A stretch of DNA of 64,000 nucleotides from Nocardia nova (GCF_002933465.1 NZ_PSZE01000015.1:82125-146124), one strand, 5' to 3'; positions 16,591 through 25,320 are shown, numbered from the stretch's first letter. Translations and numbers: made by a program. Notes: a model not told the origin generated them from the sequence alone.

Positions 16591-16848
16591 AACGCTCGGA
16601 TCGTCACCCCCGAGCCGGACGGAACAATGTTCGCCGGGCCTTTCGCCGCCACGCTGCTCGCCGACCTCGGCGCGGGTGGTCAAGGTCGAACGACTCGAGC
16701 GCGACACCATTCGCGGCCTGGTGCCATTCCCGGAAGCGGGGGGCGCAACGGTGATGCAGGGCAAGGAATCCCTCGCGCTCGACATGCGCGCCCCCGAAGG
16801 TCTGGCCATCGTGCACGAATGGAAGGCAGCTGACATACAACATCCGAT
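16591..16848 (+). pseudogene. CaiB/BaiF CoA-transferase N-terminal remnant with frameshift
   Basis: One frame reads DGTMFAGPFAATLLADLGA. After a frameshift near 16671 the next frame continues VVKVERLERDTIRGLVPFPE, then VMQGKESLALD and PEGLAIVHE. Together these match the first 80 or so residues of a type III CoA-transferase. The rest of the gene, including the catalytic aspartate, is gone. The remainder of the gap up to the GntR gene at 17109 has no recognisable gene. An intact relative is at 8059-9288. Confidence 0.7.
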
Positions 16849-16983
16849 GAGGGCAGCCGAACCCGGTCGCCGCGGCGGCCATACGGGCCGACATCGCCGC
16901 GCGTCAGAGATTCTCGACCAGCCGCCGGACCAGCGAACGCACGCCGGGCAACTCCCGCGACACACCGGCGTGCAGAACGTAGT

Positions 16984-17000
16984 CAACCTAGTACGATATA
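16984..17000 (+). promoter_or_regulatory. CTAG-type motif upstream of the GntR gene
   Basis: CAACCTAGTACGATATA lies about 110 bp before the GntR start at 17109. It shares AACCTAGT with the sites at 10201 and 12954. The AT-rich GATATA tail could also be part of a promoter. An autoregulatory operator for the GntR protein is one reading. Confidence 0.5.
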
Positions 17001-17108
17001 TCCAGGCGTGCAAGGAAGTCGCCGAGCCTGCGGCGACCCACCCACCACCGGCGCGCGGGTAGGCCGGCCTCGACTTGGCCGACGATGACATCTACCGGGA
17101 GGAATCAC

Positions 17109-17903
17109 GTGGCTGACAGGGCCCTCGCACCGATCTTCGATTCGCGCAGCGCCGCGTCTCGCCCTATCAGGACACCCAAGACTGCCCAACTGGTCGCCCG
17201 CAACCTGCGCCGCATGATCATCGACGGCACACTGAAGGACGGCGACCACCTTCCGCACGAGGCCGAGCTGATGGAGCACTTCTCGGTCAGCCGCCCCACG
17301 TTGCGCGAGGCTGTGCGCGTGCTGGAATCCGAACGCCTCGTCGAGGTGCGCCGCGGATCCCGTTCCGGTGCCCGCGTGTGCGTTCCCGGTCCGGAGATCG
17401 TCGCCCGACCGGCGTCGCTGTTACTCGAACTGTCCGGCGCCACGGTCGCCGACGTCTTCGTCGCCCGCGAGGCCATCGAGCCCGAGGCGGCCCGGATTCT
17501 CGCGACCGACGGCTCCGAGGAAGACTTCGACGAGCTCGAACGCATGGTCGACGAGGATATCCCCGCGGCCTTCGCCTCCGACAACATGGCGGCCGGAACT
17601 TCGGCTTTCCACCTTCGGATCGTGCAGTTGTCCCGGAACGCGACGCTGGCCATCATCGCCGGCATGCTGCACGAGATCACCGAGCGTCACACCGGCGCGG
17701 TACTGCTCGAGACCCGCGCGGACAAAGAGCGCTACGAATCCTCGTACAGGCTCGAGATCCGGTCCTGCCGACGGCTGATCAAGCTGCTGCGTGCCCGCGA
17801 CGCCGATGGCGCGTTCGCGCACTGGCAGAAGCATATGGTCAACGCCCGGCTGTCATTGCTCGAGGGGCGGGAGAACGTTCAGGTGCGCGACATCCTCGAC
17901 TGA
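17109..17903 (+). CDS. FadR-subfamily GntR transcriptional regulator
   Basis: 264 residues from GTG 17109, with GGGAGGAA just upstream. The winged helix shows VARNLRRMIIDGTLKDGDHL and SRPTLREAVRVLESERLV. The FCD ligand-binding domain follows, with VADVFVAREAIEPEAARILA and a metal-site histidine in SAFHLRIV. It resembles the regulator at 51489-52292 in its linker (RRGSRSGARVCVPGPE versus RRGPPGGARVTIPGPE), so the two may share ligand type. Neighbours are a decayed CoA-transferase, a decayed GntR gene and catabolic genes. Confidence 0.88.
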   Translation: MADRALAPIFDSRSAASRPIRTPKTAQLVARNLRRMIIDGTLKDGDHLPHEAELMEHFSVSRPTLREAVRVLESERLVEVRRGSRSGARVCVPGPEIVARPASLLLELSGATVADVFVAREAIEPEAARILATDGSEEDFDELERMVDEDIPAAFASDNMAAGTSAFHLRIVQLSRNATLAIIAGMLHEITERHTGAVLLETRADKERYESSYRLEIRSCRRLIKLLRARDADGAFAHWQKHMVNARLSLLEGRENVQVRDILD

Positions 17904-17987
17904 CCCCGGACCGGACACCTGGATGCCTTGATCTGTTGCGGCAGAGCACTTTCGATCCGCACACCGGAGTCGGCTGGGGTTGCCACG

Positions 17988-18185
17988 GTGAGCACGGATA
18001 ATCACGCGGCCCGGCGCCCGGACGACAGATCATGTGCGAGCCTGCGTGCACTCAGCCCGACCGAGCAGATCGCACGGCAGTTGCGCGGGCAGATCGCGCG
18101 GGGCGAGAGCGAAGGCCCGCTGACAGTCCTGCCCGGCGCGCTAGGAGGTGCGCAGGCACGGATGCCCGATCTGAGCGTGGACTGA
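17988..18185 (+). pseudogene. GntR regulator remnant with internal deletion
   Basis: From GTG 17988 the frame reads LRALSPTEQIARQLRGQIARGE, the first helix of a GntR winged-helix domain. It then jumps to LPGALGGAQARMPDLSV and a stop at 18183-18185. In the intact regulator at 3760-4611 these same two segments (QLRGRIVRGDI and GSRGGPQARLPDLSV) are separated by about 50 residues that carry the recognition helix. That part is missing here, as is the FCD domain. It is a deleted paralogue, not a small functional protein. Confidence 0.7.
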
Positions 18186-18685
18186 GCATCATCGACTTCA
18201 CCCGCGCACTATCCGGTGCCATGGCGACACGAACGCCGGCCGAAAGCGGAGGCAGGCGAAGCAGGTCGAAGGCGCCGTCGCCGCCGCCCCCACCTCCGAC
18301 TCGGGCCGCGACGCGCTACGCCGCCTGCTCCACTGGGCCGCGGTCCATCACAACCAAGGCCCAGAGCAGCAGCAGCAAAACTCGGCATCGACGGGGTCGG
18401 CCTGCGTGTCGTCGACCCGACGTGATGTTCAGCTACGGGGAACAGGGCGCCCGCGCGCACTCCCCTGACTCGACTCGGTATTCCAGGCTCTCGGCGGCTG
18501 GAACCTCGACAACGGCGTCCTCGACATCCAGACCGCAGTGCTGTCACTGGCCGGTTTCCTGCCCACGGCCTACGGTCCTGGCAACGCTGAACCGCAGCCG
18601 ACCGATCCGTGGTGAGAACTCGCCGGGGTGGACACGACACGCCCCGGCGAGTCCGTTCGGAATCCAGTGTGGGAACGACCCGGAT
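18186..18685. other. 500-bp stretch of decayed sequence
   Basis: No intact gene is supported. A coding-like tail in the plus direction at 18478-18615 reads FQALGGWNLDNGVLDIQTAV and ends QPTDPW, but it has no start and no recognised family. The low-complexity open frames on both strands (rich in Pro, Arg and Gln) look like frame shadows. This block borders the GntR remnant and is probably part of the same deletion scar. Confidence 0.4.
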
Positions 18686-19966
18686 TCAGCGGTTGGAACC
18701 GCGCGCCTCCGCACGCAACTCGCCGTGACGCGCGAGCATCTGCGCGGCGATCACCTCGAGATCCTTCGGCGGAGTCGGCAGGGTGACCAGACCGCCCTCG
18801 CGGCTCGGCAGAGCGATGGTGGCGGTTGCCGGGCAGGTGATCTCGCCGCGCTGGCTGGTACCGCGGAACTCGACGTCGACCAGATACCGGTCACCGTCGA
18901 CCCGCTTGCCCACGACCTCGCCGGTGATGGTGTGCGTGTCGCCCTGGTAGTTGAACTTACGCATCTGGCTCGACATGCTCACCAGCCACGCGTCGTCACC
19001 CATCCAGTCGGTCAGGTAATGCGAGAGCCAGCAGTCACGCATCATGCCGTAGTCGTACGCGGCGGGCAGGCCGATCGACCGCGCGTAGTCGCTGTCCCAG
19101 TGAATCCGCTGTGCGACATCGGGAATGCCCTGCTCGTTCGGGATATAGAACGGCGCGATGCGCTGCCGATTCTGGTAGGCGAGCCGACCGGTGCACGGCG
19201 TGTAGGGAGCGAAACCGTAACCGCCGGAATGGAAGACGACCATATCGGTGGTGGTCAGCGGTCCCTTGGCCATGGTGCCGAGGCTCTCGCCGACCGAAAC
19301 GTCTTCGTAGTAACGGGTATTCGCGCCCCGGCGCTGCTCGGCAGCATAGATCTCGTCGATCTTCGCGATGTCCTCGGGGGTATAGGTGGCCGGCTCGATG
19401 GCCTGATACTTCTTGCGCTTCTTCGACTCGTGGCGCTCGGTGTGGATCGTGATGACCTTCTGCACCTGCACGACCTCGGCACGCTGGTTCATCTGCACGT
19501 GCGAACGAGTGACGATCAGCGACCGGCCCGCGAACTCGGACTCCTTGAGCTCCACATCACTGAAACCCTGGAACGAATACAGGGTGTCGCCGTCGTACAC
19601 CGGGCGGTACCAGTCGGTGGTGGTGCCGGACACGAACACGTGGATACCGCGGAACGACGGGCGGCGCTGCTCCTTGGGAATCGGGTCCGCCAACAGGTCC
19701 CGGGTCAGGGCGACGTTGATCATCGGCGGCGCGATCTGGCCGCCCCAGCGGGTGTTGTAGCCGTATTCCTCGTCGACGAACAGCGGATTGTCGTCGCCGT
19801 AGCTGCGCGCGAAATTGCGCATGACGTCCGGGGTGGCACGGGTGAACTGCTCGCGCTGGGTCACCGCGTGGTAAACGCCGACCAGGTCGTGCGCGCGCTG
19901 AATGTCCTCATCGCGGAAGGTGTACACCTGCGGTGCGTCCTTCTGCTTTTCTTCGGCCGTTGTCAT
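18686..19966 (-). CDS. Double-hotdog acyl-CoA dehydratase (FAS1-like dehydratase/MaoC family)
   Basis: 426 residues from ATG 19966 with GGAGGTAA upstream. The N-terminal half has the FAS1-like dehydratase pattern RATPDVMRNFARSYGDDNPL and WGGQIAPPM. The C-terminal half is a second hotdog with HWDSDYARSIGLPAAYDYG and TITGEVVGKRV. Two fused hotdogs form one enoyl-CoA hydratase or dehydratase unit, as in bacterial sterol and fatty-acid degradation. It would hydrate the product of an acyl-CoA dehydrogenase and so could feed a hydroxyacyl-CoA to the DUF35-thiolase aldolase. It is a single minus-strand gene with a motif-rich promoter region upstream. Confidence 0.85.
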   Translation of the reverse strand: MTTAEEKQKDAPQVYTFRDEDIQRAHDLVGVYHAVTQREQFTRATPDVMRNFARSYGDDNPLFVDEEYGYNTRWGGQIAPPMINVALTRDLLADPIPKEQRRPSFRGIHVFVSGTTTDWYRPVYDGDTLYSFQGFSDVELKESEFAGRSLIVTRSHVQMNQRAEVVQVQKVITIHTERHESKKRKKYQAIEPATYTPEDIAKIDEIYAAEQRRGANTRYYEDVSVGESLGTMAKGPLTTTDMVVFHSGGYGFAPYTPCTGRLAYQNRQRIAPFYIPNEQGIPDVAQRIHWDSDYARSIGLPAAYDYGMMRDCWLSHYLTDWMGDDAWLVSMSSQMRKFNYQGDTHTITGEVVGKRVDGDRYLVDVEFRGTSQRGEITCPATATIALPSREGGLVTLPTPPKDLEVIAAQMLARHGELRAEARGSNR

Positions 19967-20056
19967 CTGTATTACCTCCGTGGTCGTGAGCCGGTATGGG
20001 CCTGTGCCGTGTTCAGGCAGCCGAGGCCCCGTACCCGAGGGGCGCAGATCTCACCC

Positions 20057-20119
20057 TACCTAGAAAGTATACTAAGTGAAAGAGGTTACTGACCTTTTCT
20101 GCGCGAGTTAGATATCTAA
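20057..20119 (-). promoter_or_regulatory. Promoter/operator region of the dehydratase gene
   Basis: Two sites lie 90-155 bp upstream of the dehydratase start. The first is TACCTAGAAAGTATACTAAG at 20057-20076, holding the palindrome AGTATACT inside a CTAG-type motif. The second is a perfect 12-base palindrome TTAGATATCTAA at 20108-20119, directly followed by the word AGTTAGCGATGT shared with 12170-12181. These AT-rich palindromes in GC-rich DNA are probable regulator sites. Confidence 0.55.
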
Positions 20120-20179
20120 GTTAGCGATGTCAGACCGCTCTGGTTATGCGTCGCCAACCACCACAGGTCCGAAAAGACC

Positions 20180-20210
20180 GATGTCCCTCCCGAATTCCGG
20201 AAGGGACATC
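20180..20210 (-). terminator. Hairpin terminator after the acyl-CoA synthetase gene
   Basis: The arms GATGTCCCT (20180-20188) and AGGGACATC (20202-20210) pair perfectly across 13 bases. In the minus direction the hairpin is followed by CGGTCTTTTC, a short T-rich run. It starts 22 bases after the stop of the minus-strand synthetase gene, as expected of an intrinsic terminator. Confidence 0.65.
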
Positions 20211-20231
20211 GACATCGCCGGGTGCGCGCGT

Positions 20232-21734
20232 TCAGACGACGATGTCGTCGGCGACGATCCGCTCGAGTACGTGGCGCCGGACCAGCTTCCCGGTCTCAGT
20301 GCGGGGCAACTCGTCCCAGTAGAGGATCCGCTCGGGCGTCTTACTGCCGCGCAACACATTCCGCACGTAGGCGCGCAATTCCTCGGGGTCCAGTGTCATC
20401 CCGGGACGCACCACGACGGCCGCTTCGATCCTCTGGCCCCACTCATCGTCGGGCACACCCACGACGGCGGCGTCCGCCACCGCGGGGTGCCGGAGGATGA
20501 CGTCCTCGATTTCGGCCGGCGCGATGTTCTCCGCGCCGCGGATGATCGTGTCGTCCACCCGTCCGCCGATGTATAGATAGCCGTCCTCATCGACGTAGCC
20601 CTGGTCGCGAGTGTTGAAGAAGCCGCGGTCGTCGACGGCGCGGCCGATGCCGGCATACTCGGCGGACACCTGCTCACCGCGAACCCAAATGCTCCCGGCG
20701 ACGCCGGGGCCCACCACCGCGTCGTTGGCATCCCGGATTTCCAGGTCGATGCCCGGAACCGCGCGGCCGACCGAGGCCAGCCGGGCCCGCACGGCCGGCT
20801 CGTCACTGGCGAGCGCGGCGCGATGATCCTCGGGGCCGAGCACGGCGACAGTGGAGCTGGTTTCGGTGAGTCCGTAGGCGTTGACGAAGCCGACTTCCGG
20901 CCACATCTTCAGGGCCTTCTCGATGACGACGGCGGGCATCGGCGCTCCGCCGTAGGCGAGACTGCGCAGCGCCGGCAGCGACTTGTCCTCGTCGGATTCG
21001 ACGATCCGCGCGAGCATCGTCGGAACGACCAGCGCGTTGGTGATCTCCTCCTCGCGGGCCAGCTGCAACCACTGCGCGGGCGTGAACCGTTCGAGCACCA
21101 GGGTGCGCCGGCCCGAATACAGGCTGGTGATCGCATTCGCCACCGCCGCAATGTGATACGGGGGAACACTGATGAGCGCGGCATCGGTCGGCTCGGCGGA
21201 CGCGAACTCGACCGAGCCGAATACGTAGGAGGTGAGGTTCTCGTGCCGCAGCAGCACACCCTTGGGCGCCGAGGTCGTGCCGCTGGTGTAGATGACGACG
21301 GCCGGCGCTTCGGTCTCCTCGGGATCCGGCGCCGCATCGGCAGCGACGGGCTGCGCGGTCCGGGCCAGCCACTGCGCGGGCGTCAGGACGCTGAGCCCGG
21401 CGTTGCGCAAGATCGGCACCTGCGCCTCGTCGGCGATGCCGATCGCGCGTGGATGGTTGGCCAACAACGACTGCAACTGCTCCGCACCGAGCCGATAGTT
21501 CACCGGCACCAGCGGAACGCCCGCCCGCGCCGCGGAGAACATGGCGACCGGGAAGGCCGGGCCGTTGACCGCCAGGTAGACCACCGAATCCGCACCGGAC
21601 TCGCGAATCGCGGCCGCGCCTGCCTCGGCCATCTCACCGAGCCGTGCGGCGGTGATGCCGCCCTCGCGGCGACCGATCACCACGCGGTCTCCGAAACCGT
21701 CGATCGCCATGTCCAGCAGCATCGTCAAATTCAT
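20232..21734 (-). CDS. Acyl-CoA synthetase (AMP-forming, FadD-like)
   Basis: 500 residues from ATG 21734 (GGAG upstream), giving MNLTMLLDMAIDGFGDR. The AMP-binding motif YTSGTTSAPKGVLLRHENL, the YGLTETSS motif, the GRVDD hinge and the C-terminal catalytic lysine in PRTETGKLVRR are present. It activates a carboxylic acid to its CoA thioester. A conserved small protein gene lies 35 bp upstream on the same strand, so the two are probably co-transcribed. A hairpin terminator follows the gene. Confidence 0.92.
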   Translation of the reverse strand: MNLTMLLDMAIDGFGDRVVIGRREGGITAARLGEMAEAGAAAIRESGADSVVYLAVNGPAFPVAMFSAARAGVPLVPVNYRLGAEQLQSLLANHPRAIGIADEAQVPILRNAGLSVLTPAQWLARTAQPVAADAAPDPEETEAPAVVIYTSGTTSAPKGVLLRHENLTSYVFGSVEFASAEPTDAALISVPPYHIAAVANAITSLYSGRRTLVLERFTPAQWLQLAREEEITNALVVPTMLARIVESDEDKSLPALRSLAYGGAPMPAVVIEKALKMWPEVGFVNAYGLTETSSTVAVLGPEDHRAALASDEPAVRARLASVGRAVPGIDLEIRDANDAVVGPGVAGSIWVRGEQVSAEYAGIGRAVDDRGFFNTRDQGYVDEDGYLYIGGRVDDTIIRGAENIAPAEIEDVILRHPAVADAAVVGVPDDEWGQRIEAAVVVRPGMTLDPEELRAYVRNVLRGSKTPERILYWDELPRTETGKLVRRHVLERIVADDIVV

Positions 21735-21769
21735 TCGAAACTCCAATAATTCACGGATCGAGGCGGTTG

Positions 21770-22078
21770 TCAGTCCGAAGACGGAAGCGGTTTGGCCTGC
21801 TTGACCTCGAGCGGGCGGCTTCCCACTGCCAACGACCCCTCACCGGCCTTGGTGCACAGCACCTCGAGTCCGATTTCCTCGTCGACGTAACGCTTGCCGA
21901 GCAGGGTGCCGGAGCGGTGTGCGGGGTCGATGCCACTGCCATCACCGACTCCCGCCTTGCCTGCCACCATATCGGCGCCGCCACAGGTTAGAGCGACGTC
22001 CTCCTTGGGTGCGCGCACGACGATGAGCGCGGTCGCGTCGGTGGTGCTTGCCAGCGACTGGCCTACCTTGAGAATCAC
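21770..22078 (-). CDS. Conserved small actinobacterial protein, unknown function
   Basis: 102 residues from GTG 22078, preceded by GGAGG at good spacing. It begins VILKVGQSLASTTDATALIV and includes RAPKEDVALTCGGADM, with cysteines in LTCGG and VLCTKAG. I recall similar short proteins beside acyl-CoA synthetase genes in related actinobacteria, where they are annotated hypothetical. It has no signal peptide or membrane segment. Co-transcription with the downstream synthetase suggests a helper role, but no function can be assigned. The paired cysteines could bind a metal. Confidence 0.7.
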   Translation of the reverse strand: MILKVGQSLASTTDATALIVVRAPKEDVALTCGGADMVAGKAGVGDGSGIDPAHRSGTLLGKRYVDEEIGLEVLCTKAGEGSLAVGSRPLEVKQAKPLPSSD

Positions 22079-22164
22079 GCTGCCTCCATCTTTCCTCTTG
22101 CTGGACCGATCCACGTTACCCGAGGGTGGTGATCTCGATACTTCACCGATCCATGGTCCATGTC

Positions 22165-22190
22165 ACATAGTTTAGATAGTACTATAAGTG
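22165..22190 (+). promoter_or_regulatory. Divergent promoter with AT-rich palindrome
   Basis: Between the small protein/synthetase operon (minus) and the SDR/FadE34-like operon (plus) lies TTTAGATAGTACTATAAGTG at 22171-22190, with the palindrome ATAGTACTAT. It resembles the AGTATACTAAGT element at 20066-20077. The site could regulate both directions. Confidence 0.5.
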
Positions 22191-22282
22191 AGCGAAGCGG
22201 AGCACAGGCTTGCGCATCGCACAAGCCATCCGTCGAGCACCCTCCGCAGCCCGGCGGCGGACACAGCGAACAGGAAGCACAT

Positions 22283-23041
22283 ATGGAGATCCAGGGAAAG
22301 AATGCGACCGTCGTCGGCGGCGCGTCGGGGATGGGCAAAGCGACTGCGCAGGCTCTCGCGGCGGCGGGTGCGAAGGTTGCGATCCTCGACCGGGAAGCAA
22401 GCGACGGCAAGAAGGTCGCCGATGAGATCGGAGGCATCTTTCACCCCATCGACATCACCGACTTCGAGGGTGCCGAACAAACCCTCGCGACCGCGGTCGC
22501 CGATCTGGGAAGCCTGCACATCGCGGTCAACACCGCCGGCGGCGGCAGCGTGAAGAAGACCCTCGGTCGCAGCGGGCCGCACGACCTCGAATCCTTCCGG
22601 CAGGTCATCGACCTGAACCTGGTCTCGACCTTCAACCTCAACCGCCTGCAGGCGTTCCATATGAGCAAGAATGAGGCCGAGGACTCCGAGCGTGGCGTCA
22701 TCATCAACACCTCCTCCATCGCGGCGTTCGAGGGGCAGATCGGTCAGGTCGCCTACACCGCGTCGAAAGCCGGCATCGCGGGCATGGCGCTGGTGATGGC
22801 CCGCGACCTCGGGCCGCAGGGCATCCGGGTACTGGCCATCGCGCCGAGCCTGTTCGCCACCGGGGCCACCGCCGCCTTCACCGATGAGCAGGTTGCACCG
22901 CTGGTGGCCGACGCCGCGTTCCCGAAGCGGATGGGGCGGCCGGAGGAGTACGCCAAACTCGCGCTCGCCATCGTCGACAACCAGATGCTGAACGGCCAGT
23001 GCTTGCGACTGGACGCCGGTCAGCGGTTCGCGCCCCGCTGA
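22283..23041 (+). CDS. SDR-family 3-hydroxyacyl-CoA dehydrogenase (HSD10/type II-like)
   Basis: 252 residues from ATG 22283, with AGGAAG six bases upstream; an open frame extends upstream into the promoter and is not used. The cofactor motif VGGASGMGKATAQALAA, NTAGGG, the catalytic serine in NTSSIAAF and YTASKAG are present. The sequence plan (ATVVGGASGMG, DITDFEG, FPKRMGRPEEYAKL) matches type II 3-hydroxyacyl-CoA dehydrogenases. It lies 32 bp before the fused acyl-CoA dehydrogenase, so the pair probably performs two oxidation steps of one beta-oxidation round. Confidence 0.88.
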   Translation: MEIQGKNATVVGGASGMGKATAQALAAAGAKVAILDREASDGKKVADEIGGIFHPIDITDFEGAEQTLATAVADLGSLHIAVNTAGGGSVKKTLGRSGPHDLESFRQVIDLNLVSTFNLNRLQAFHMSKNEAEDSERGVIINTSSIAAFEGQIGQVAYTASKAGIAGMALVMARDLGPQGIRVLAIAPSLFATGATAAFTDEQVAPLVADAAFPKRMGRPEEYAKLALAIVDNQMLNGQCLRLDAGQRFAPR

Positions 23042-23073
23042 TCCCACTCGCACCCAGCTAGGAGACACCCCCC

Positions 23074-25215
23074 ATGCCGTTGGCACTGACGGACGACCAC
23101 CTCGCAATCGCCGAAGCGGTCCGGTCCTTCCTCACCGACCAGAAGGCGCCCGAACTCGCGCGCCGCTTCCTCGACGATCCGGACGCCGACACGACCGGAG
23201 TGTGGAAACAGTTCGCCGGTCTCGGCTGGCTCGGACTGCATCTACCGACCGAATTCGGTGGCGACGGCTACGGGCTGCCCGAACTTGCGATCGTCGCGGA
23301 GGAACTCGGCGCCGTGCTCGCGCCGGTCCCGTTCATCTCGACCGTTGTCACCTCATGCCTGCTCGCCGCCTCCGATGCGGACGCCGCGAAAACGGCACTG
23401 CTGCCCGGTTTCGCGGACGGCTCGCAGATCGCGGGGCTCGGCCTGGGAGGTGCGCTGGTCGTCGACGCCTCCGGGGCGTTGCGCGGCGACGCTGGACCCG
23501 TCGTCGGCGCGGGCGCGGCAACGTTGTTCGCGGTGCGAGTCGGCGACAACATCGCCCTGGTACGGGCAGATGCCGACGGAGTCGATTCGCAGATCGTCGA
23601 CGCGCTCGATCCCACACTCCGAATCCGCAGCGTGAATCTGCGCGACGTCACCCCCGAGGTCGTGCTACCCGGCGCCGCGACAACGGCCGCTCGCATCGCC
23701 CAGATCCTCGGTGCCGCCGAGGCTGCCGGTGGCGCCCGAGCCACCCTCGAGCACGCACTCGGCTACGCGAAGGTGCGCGAACAGTTCGGCCGCACCATCG
23801 GCTCGTTCCAAGCGGTCAAGCACCACCTGGCGAATATGCTGGCCGGCTCCGAACTCGCGGTGGCCACGGCGTGGGATGCCGCCCGCGCGGGCGTACACGG
23901 CGAACAGGGCACATTGGCGGCGAACGTCGCGGGCGTGATCGCCTACGACGAGTACGTTCACAATGCCGAGAAGAGCGTGCAGCTCCACGGCGGCATCGGC
24001 TTCACCTGGGAGCACGACTGCCACCTGTATCTGCGCCGGGCCCAGAGCATCCGGGCGCTGTTCGGCTCGGTGGACACCGCCGCCGACGCGATCTACGCCG
24101 CTGCGGTCGACGGGGTGCGCCGCGAGTATGCCGTAGACCTGCCACCGGAAGCGGAGGTATTCCGCACCGAGGCGGCCGCGTTCGTGACCGAACTGGGCGC
24201 CGCGCCCGAGTCCGACCACCGCCGTATGCTGGTCGACTCCGGGTACCTGATGCCGCACTGGCGCAAGCCTTTCGGCCGCGAGGCCGGCCCGGTCGAACAA
24301 CTCGTCATCGACGAGGAGTTCGCGAATGTGGACTTGCCCAACCTGGGCATCGGCGCCTGGGTCACGCTGACCCTGAGCCAACACGGGACACCCGAGCAGA
24401 TCGACCGGTGGATCAGGGCGAGCCTGCTGGGCGAACTGGTCTGGTGCCAGTTGTTCTCCGAACCCGGCGCCGGTTCCGATGCGGCCGCCGTGAGTACCCG
24501 TGGCGTGCGGGTCGAGGGCGGCTGGCGGGTGACCGGGCAGAAGGTGTGGACATCGAACGCGCAGTACTGCAATCGCGGTCTCGCGACCATCCGGACCAAC
24601 CGGGACGCTCCGAAGCACAAGGGCATCACCGCGATGGTGATCGACCTCGACGCTCCCGGCGTCGAGGTGCGCCCGCTGCGGGAGATCACCGGCGACGCGG
24701 TATTCAACGAGGTCTTCTTCGACGACGTCTTCGTACCGGACGAAGACGTCGTCGGCGAGGTGAACAACGGCTGGACCGTTGCCCGCGCGACCCTCGGCAA
24801 CGAGCGCGTGTCCATCGGCGGCATGTCGCACGGGCGCACCCCGTTCGATCTGATCGACCTGGTCCACATCGGCGGTGACAACGCCGCGGCGGTGCGCGAG
24901 GTCGCGCGCCTGCTCGCGATGGAACAGGCGCTACAGGTGTTGAACCTGCGTCACGTCGCCCGCGCTGTCACGGGCGCCGGGCCCGGCCCGGAGGGCAGTG
25001 TCACCAAGTTGCTCTCGGCCGAACATCTGCAGCACACCGCCGAGGCGGGAATGCGGCTCGCGGGACCGGCAGCGGTGCTCGGGCAGCTCCCCGAGGTCGG
25101 GCGCGACTACCTGTTCGGCCGGGCGCACACTATCGCGGGCGGGACCTCGGAGATCAACCGCAACGTGATCGCCGAGCGGCTGCTGGGATTGCCTCGAGAG
25201 CAAATCGCACGCTGA
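23074..25215 (+). CDS. Fused two-domain acyl-CoA dehydrogenase (FadE34-like)
   Basis: 713 residues, about twice the normal length, because two acyl-CoA dehydrogenase domains are joined. Domain 1 (about residues 1-350) includes WLGLHLPTEFGGDGYGLPEL and QLHGGIGFTWEHDCHLYLRR. Domain 2 (about 360-713) includes LFSEPGAGSDAAA, WTSNAQYCNRGL and IAGGTSEINRNVIAERLLGL. In Mycobacterium tuberculosis FadE34 is such a fusion and acts on steroid side-chain acyl-CoAs, replacing the heteromeric alpha2beta2 pairs. The partner SDR is directly upstream and a strong terminator follows. A sterol- or terpenoid-derived substrate is the best inference. Confidence 0.9.
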   Translation: MPLALTDDHLAIAEAVRSFLTDQKAPELARRFLDDPDADTTGVWKQFAGLGWLGLHLPTEFGGDGYGLPELAIVAEELGAVLAPVPFISTVVTSCLLAASDADAAKTALLPGFADGSQIAGLGLGGALVVDASGALRGDAGPVVGAGAATLFAVRVGDNIALVRADADGVDSQIVDALDPTLRIRSVNLRDVTPEVVLPGAATTAARIAQILGAAEAAGGARATLEHALGYAKVREQFGRTIGSFQAVKHHLANMLAGSELAVATAWDAARAGVHGEQGTLAANVAGVIAYDEYVHNAEKSVQLHGGIGFTWEHDCHLYLRRAQSIRALFGSVDTAADAIYAAAVDGVRREYAVDLPPEAEVFRTEAAAFVTELGAAPESDHRRMLVDSGYLMPHWRKPFGREAGPVEQLVIDEEFANVDLPNLGIGAWVTLTLSQHGTPEQIDRWIRASLLGELVWCQLFSEPGAGSDAAAVSTRGVRVEGGWRVTGQKVWTSNAQYCNRGLATIRTNRDAPKHKGITAMVIDLDAPGVEVRPLREITGDAVFNEVFFDDVFVPDEDVVGEVNNGWTVARATLGNERVSIGGMSHGRTPFDLIDLVHIGGDNAAAVREVARLLAMEQALQVLNLRHVARAVTGAGPGPEGSVTKLLSAEHLQHTAEAGMRLAGPAAVLGQLPEVGRDYLFGRAHTIAGGTSEINRNVIAERLLGLPREQIAR

Positions 25216-25259
25216 CCATTGCCCCCTCGCACCTCCGATACGGCAAGGGCATAGCGCAA

Positions 25260-25289
25260 GGGCCCCGGCATCATTCGATGCCGGGGCCC
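25260..25289 (+). terminator. Strong hairpin terminator after the FadE34-like gene
   Basis: A perfect 13-base-pair stem GGGCCCCGGCATC (25260-25272) and its complement (25277-25289) close a four-base ATTC loop. It lies 45 bases behind the stop and separates this operon from the thioesterase gene. There is no long T-run, as is common in actinobacteria. Confidence 0.75.
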
Positions 25290-25320
25290 ACGTCTGGAAC
25301 CCCACCGATTCGCCGACAAG

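Noticed and set aside
16519..17091. Minus-strand frame of 190 codons opposite the CoA-transferase stub
   Set aside because: No domain pattern and poor composition; a short C-terminal-looking piece (SLVRRLVENL) could be a further remnant but cannot be assigned.
18032..20092. Plus-strand open frame of 686 codons
   Set aside because: It covers the antisense of the dehydratase gene and runs into decayed sequence; it has no family pattern.
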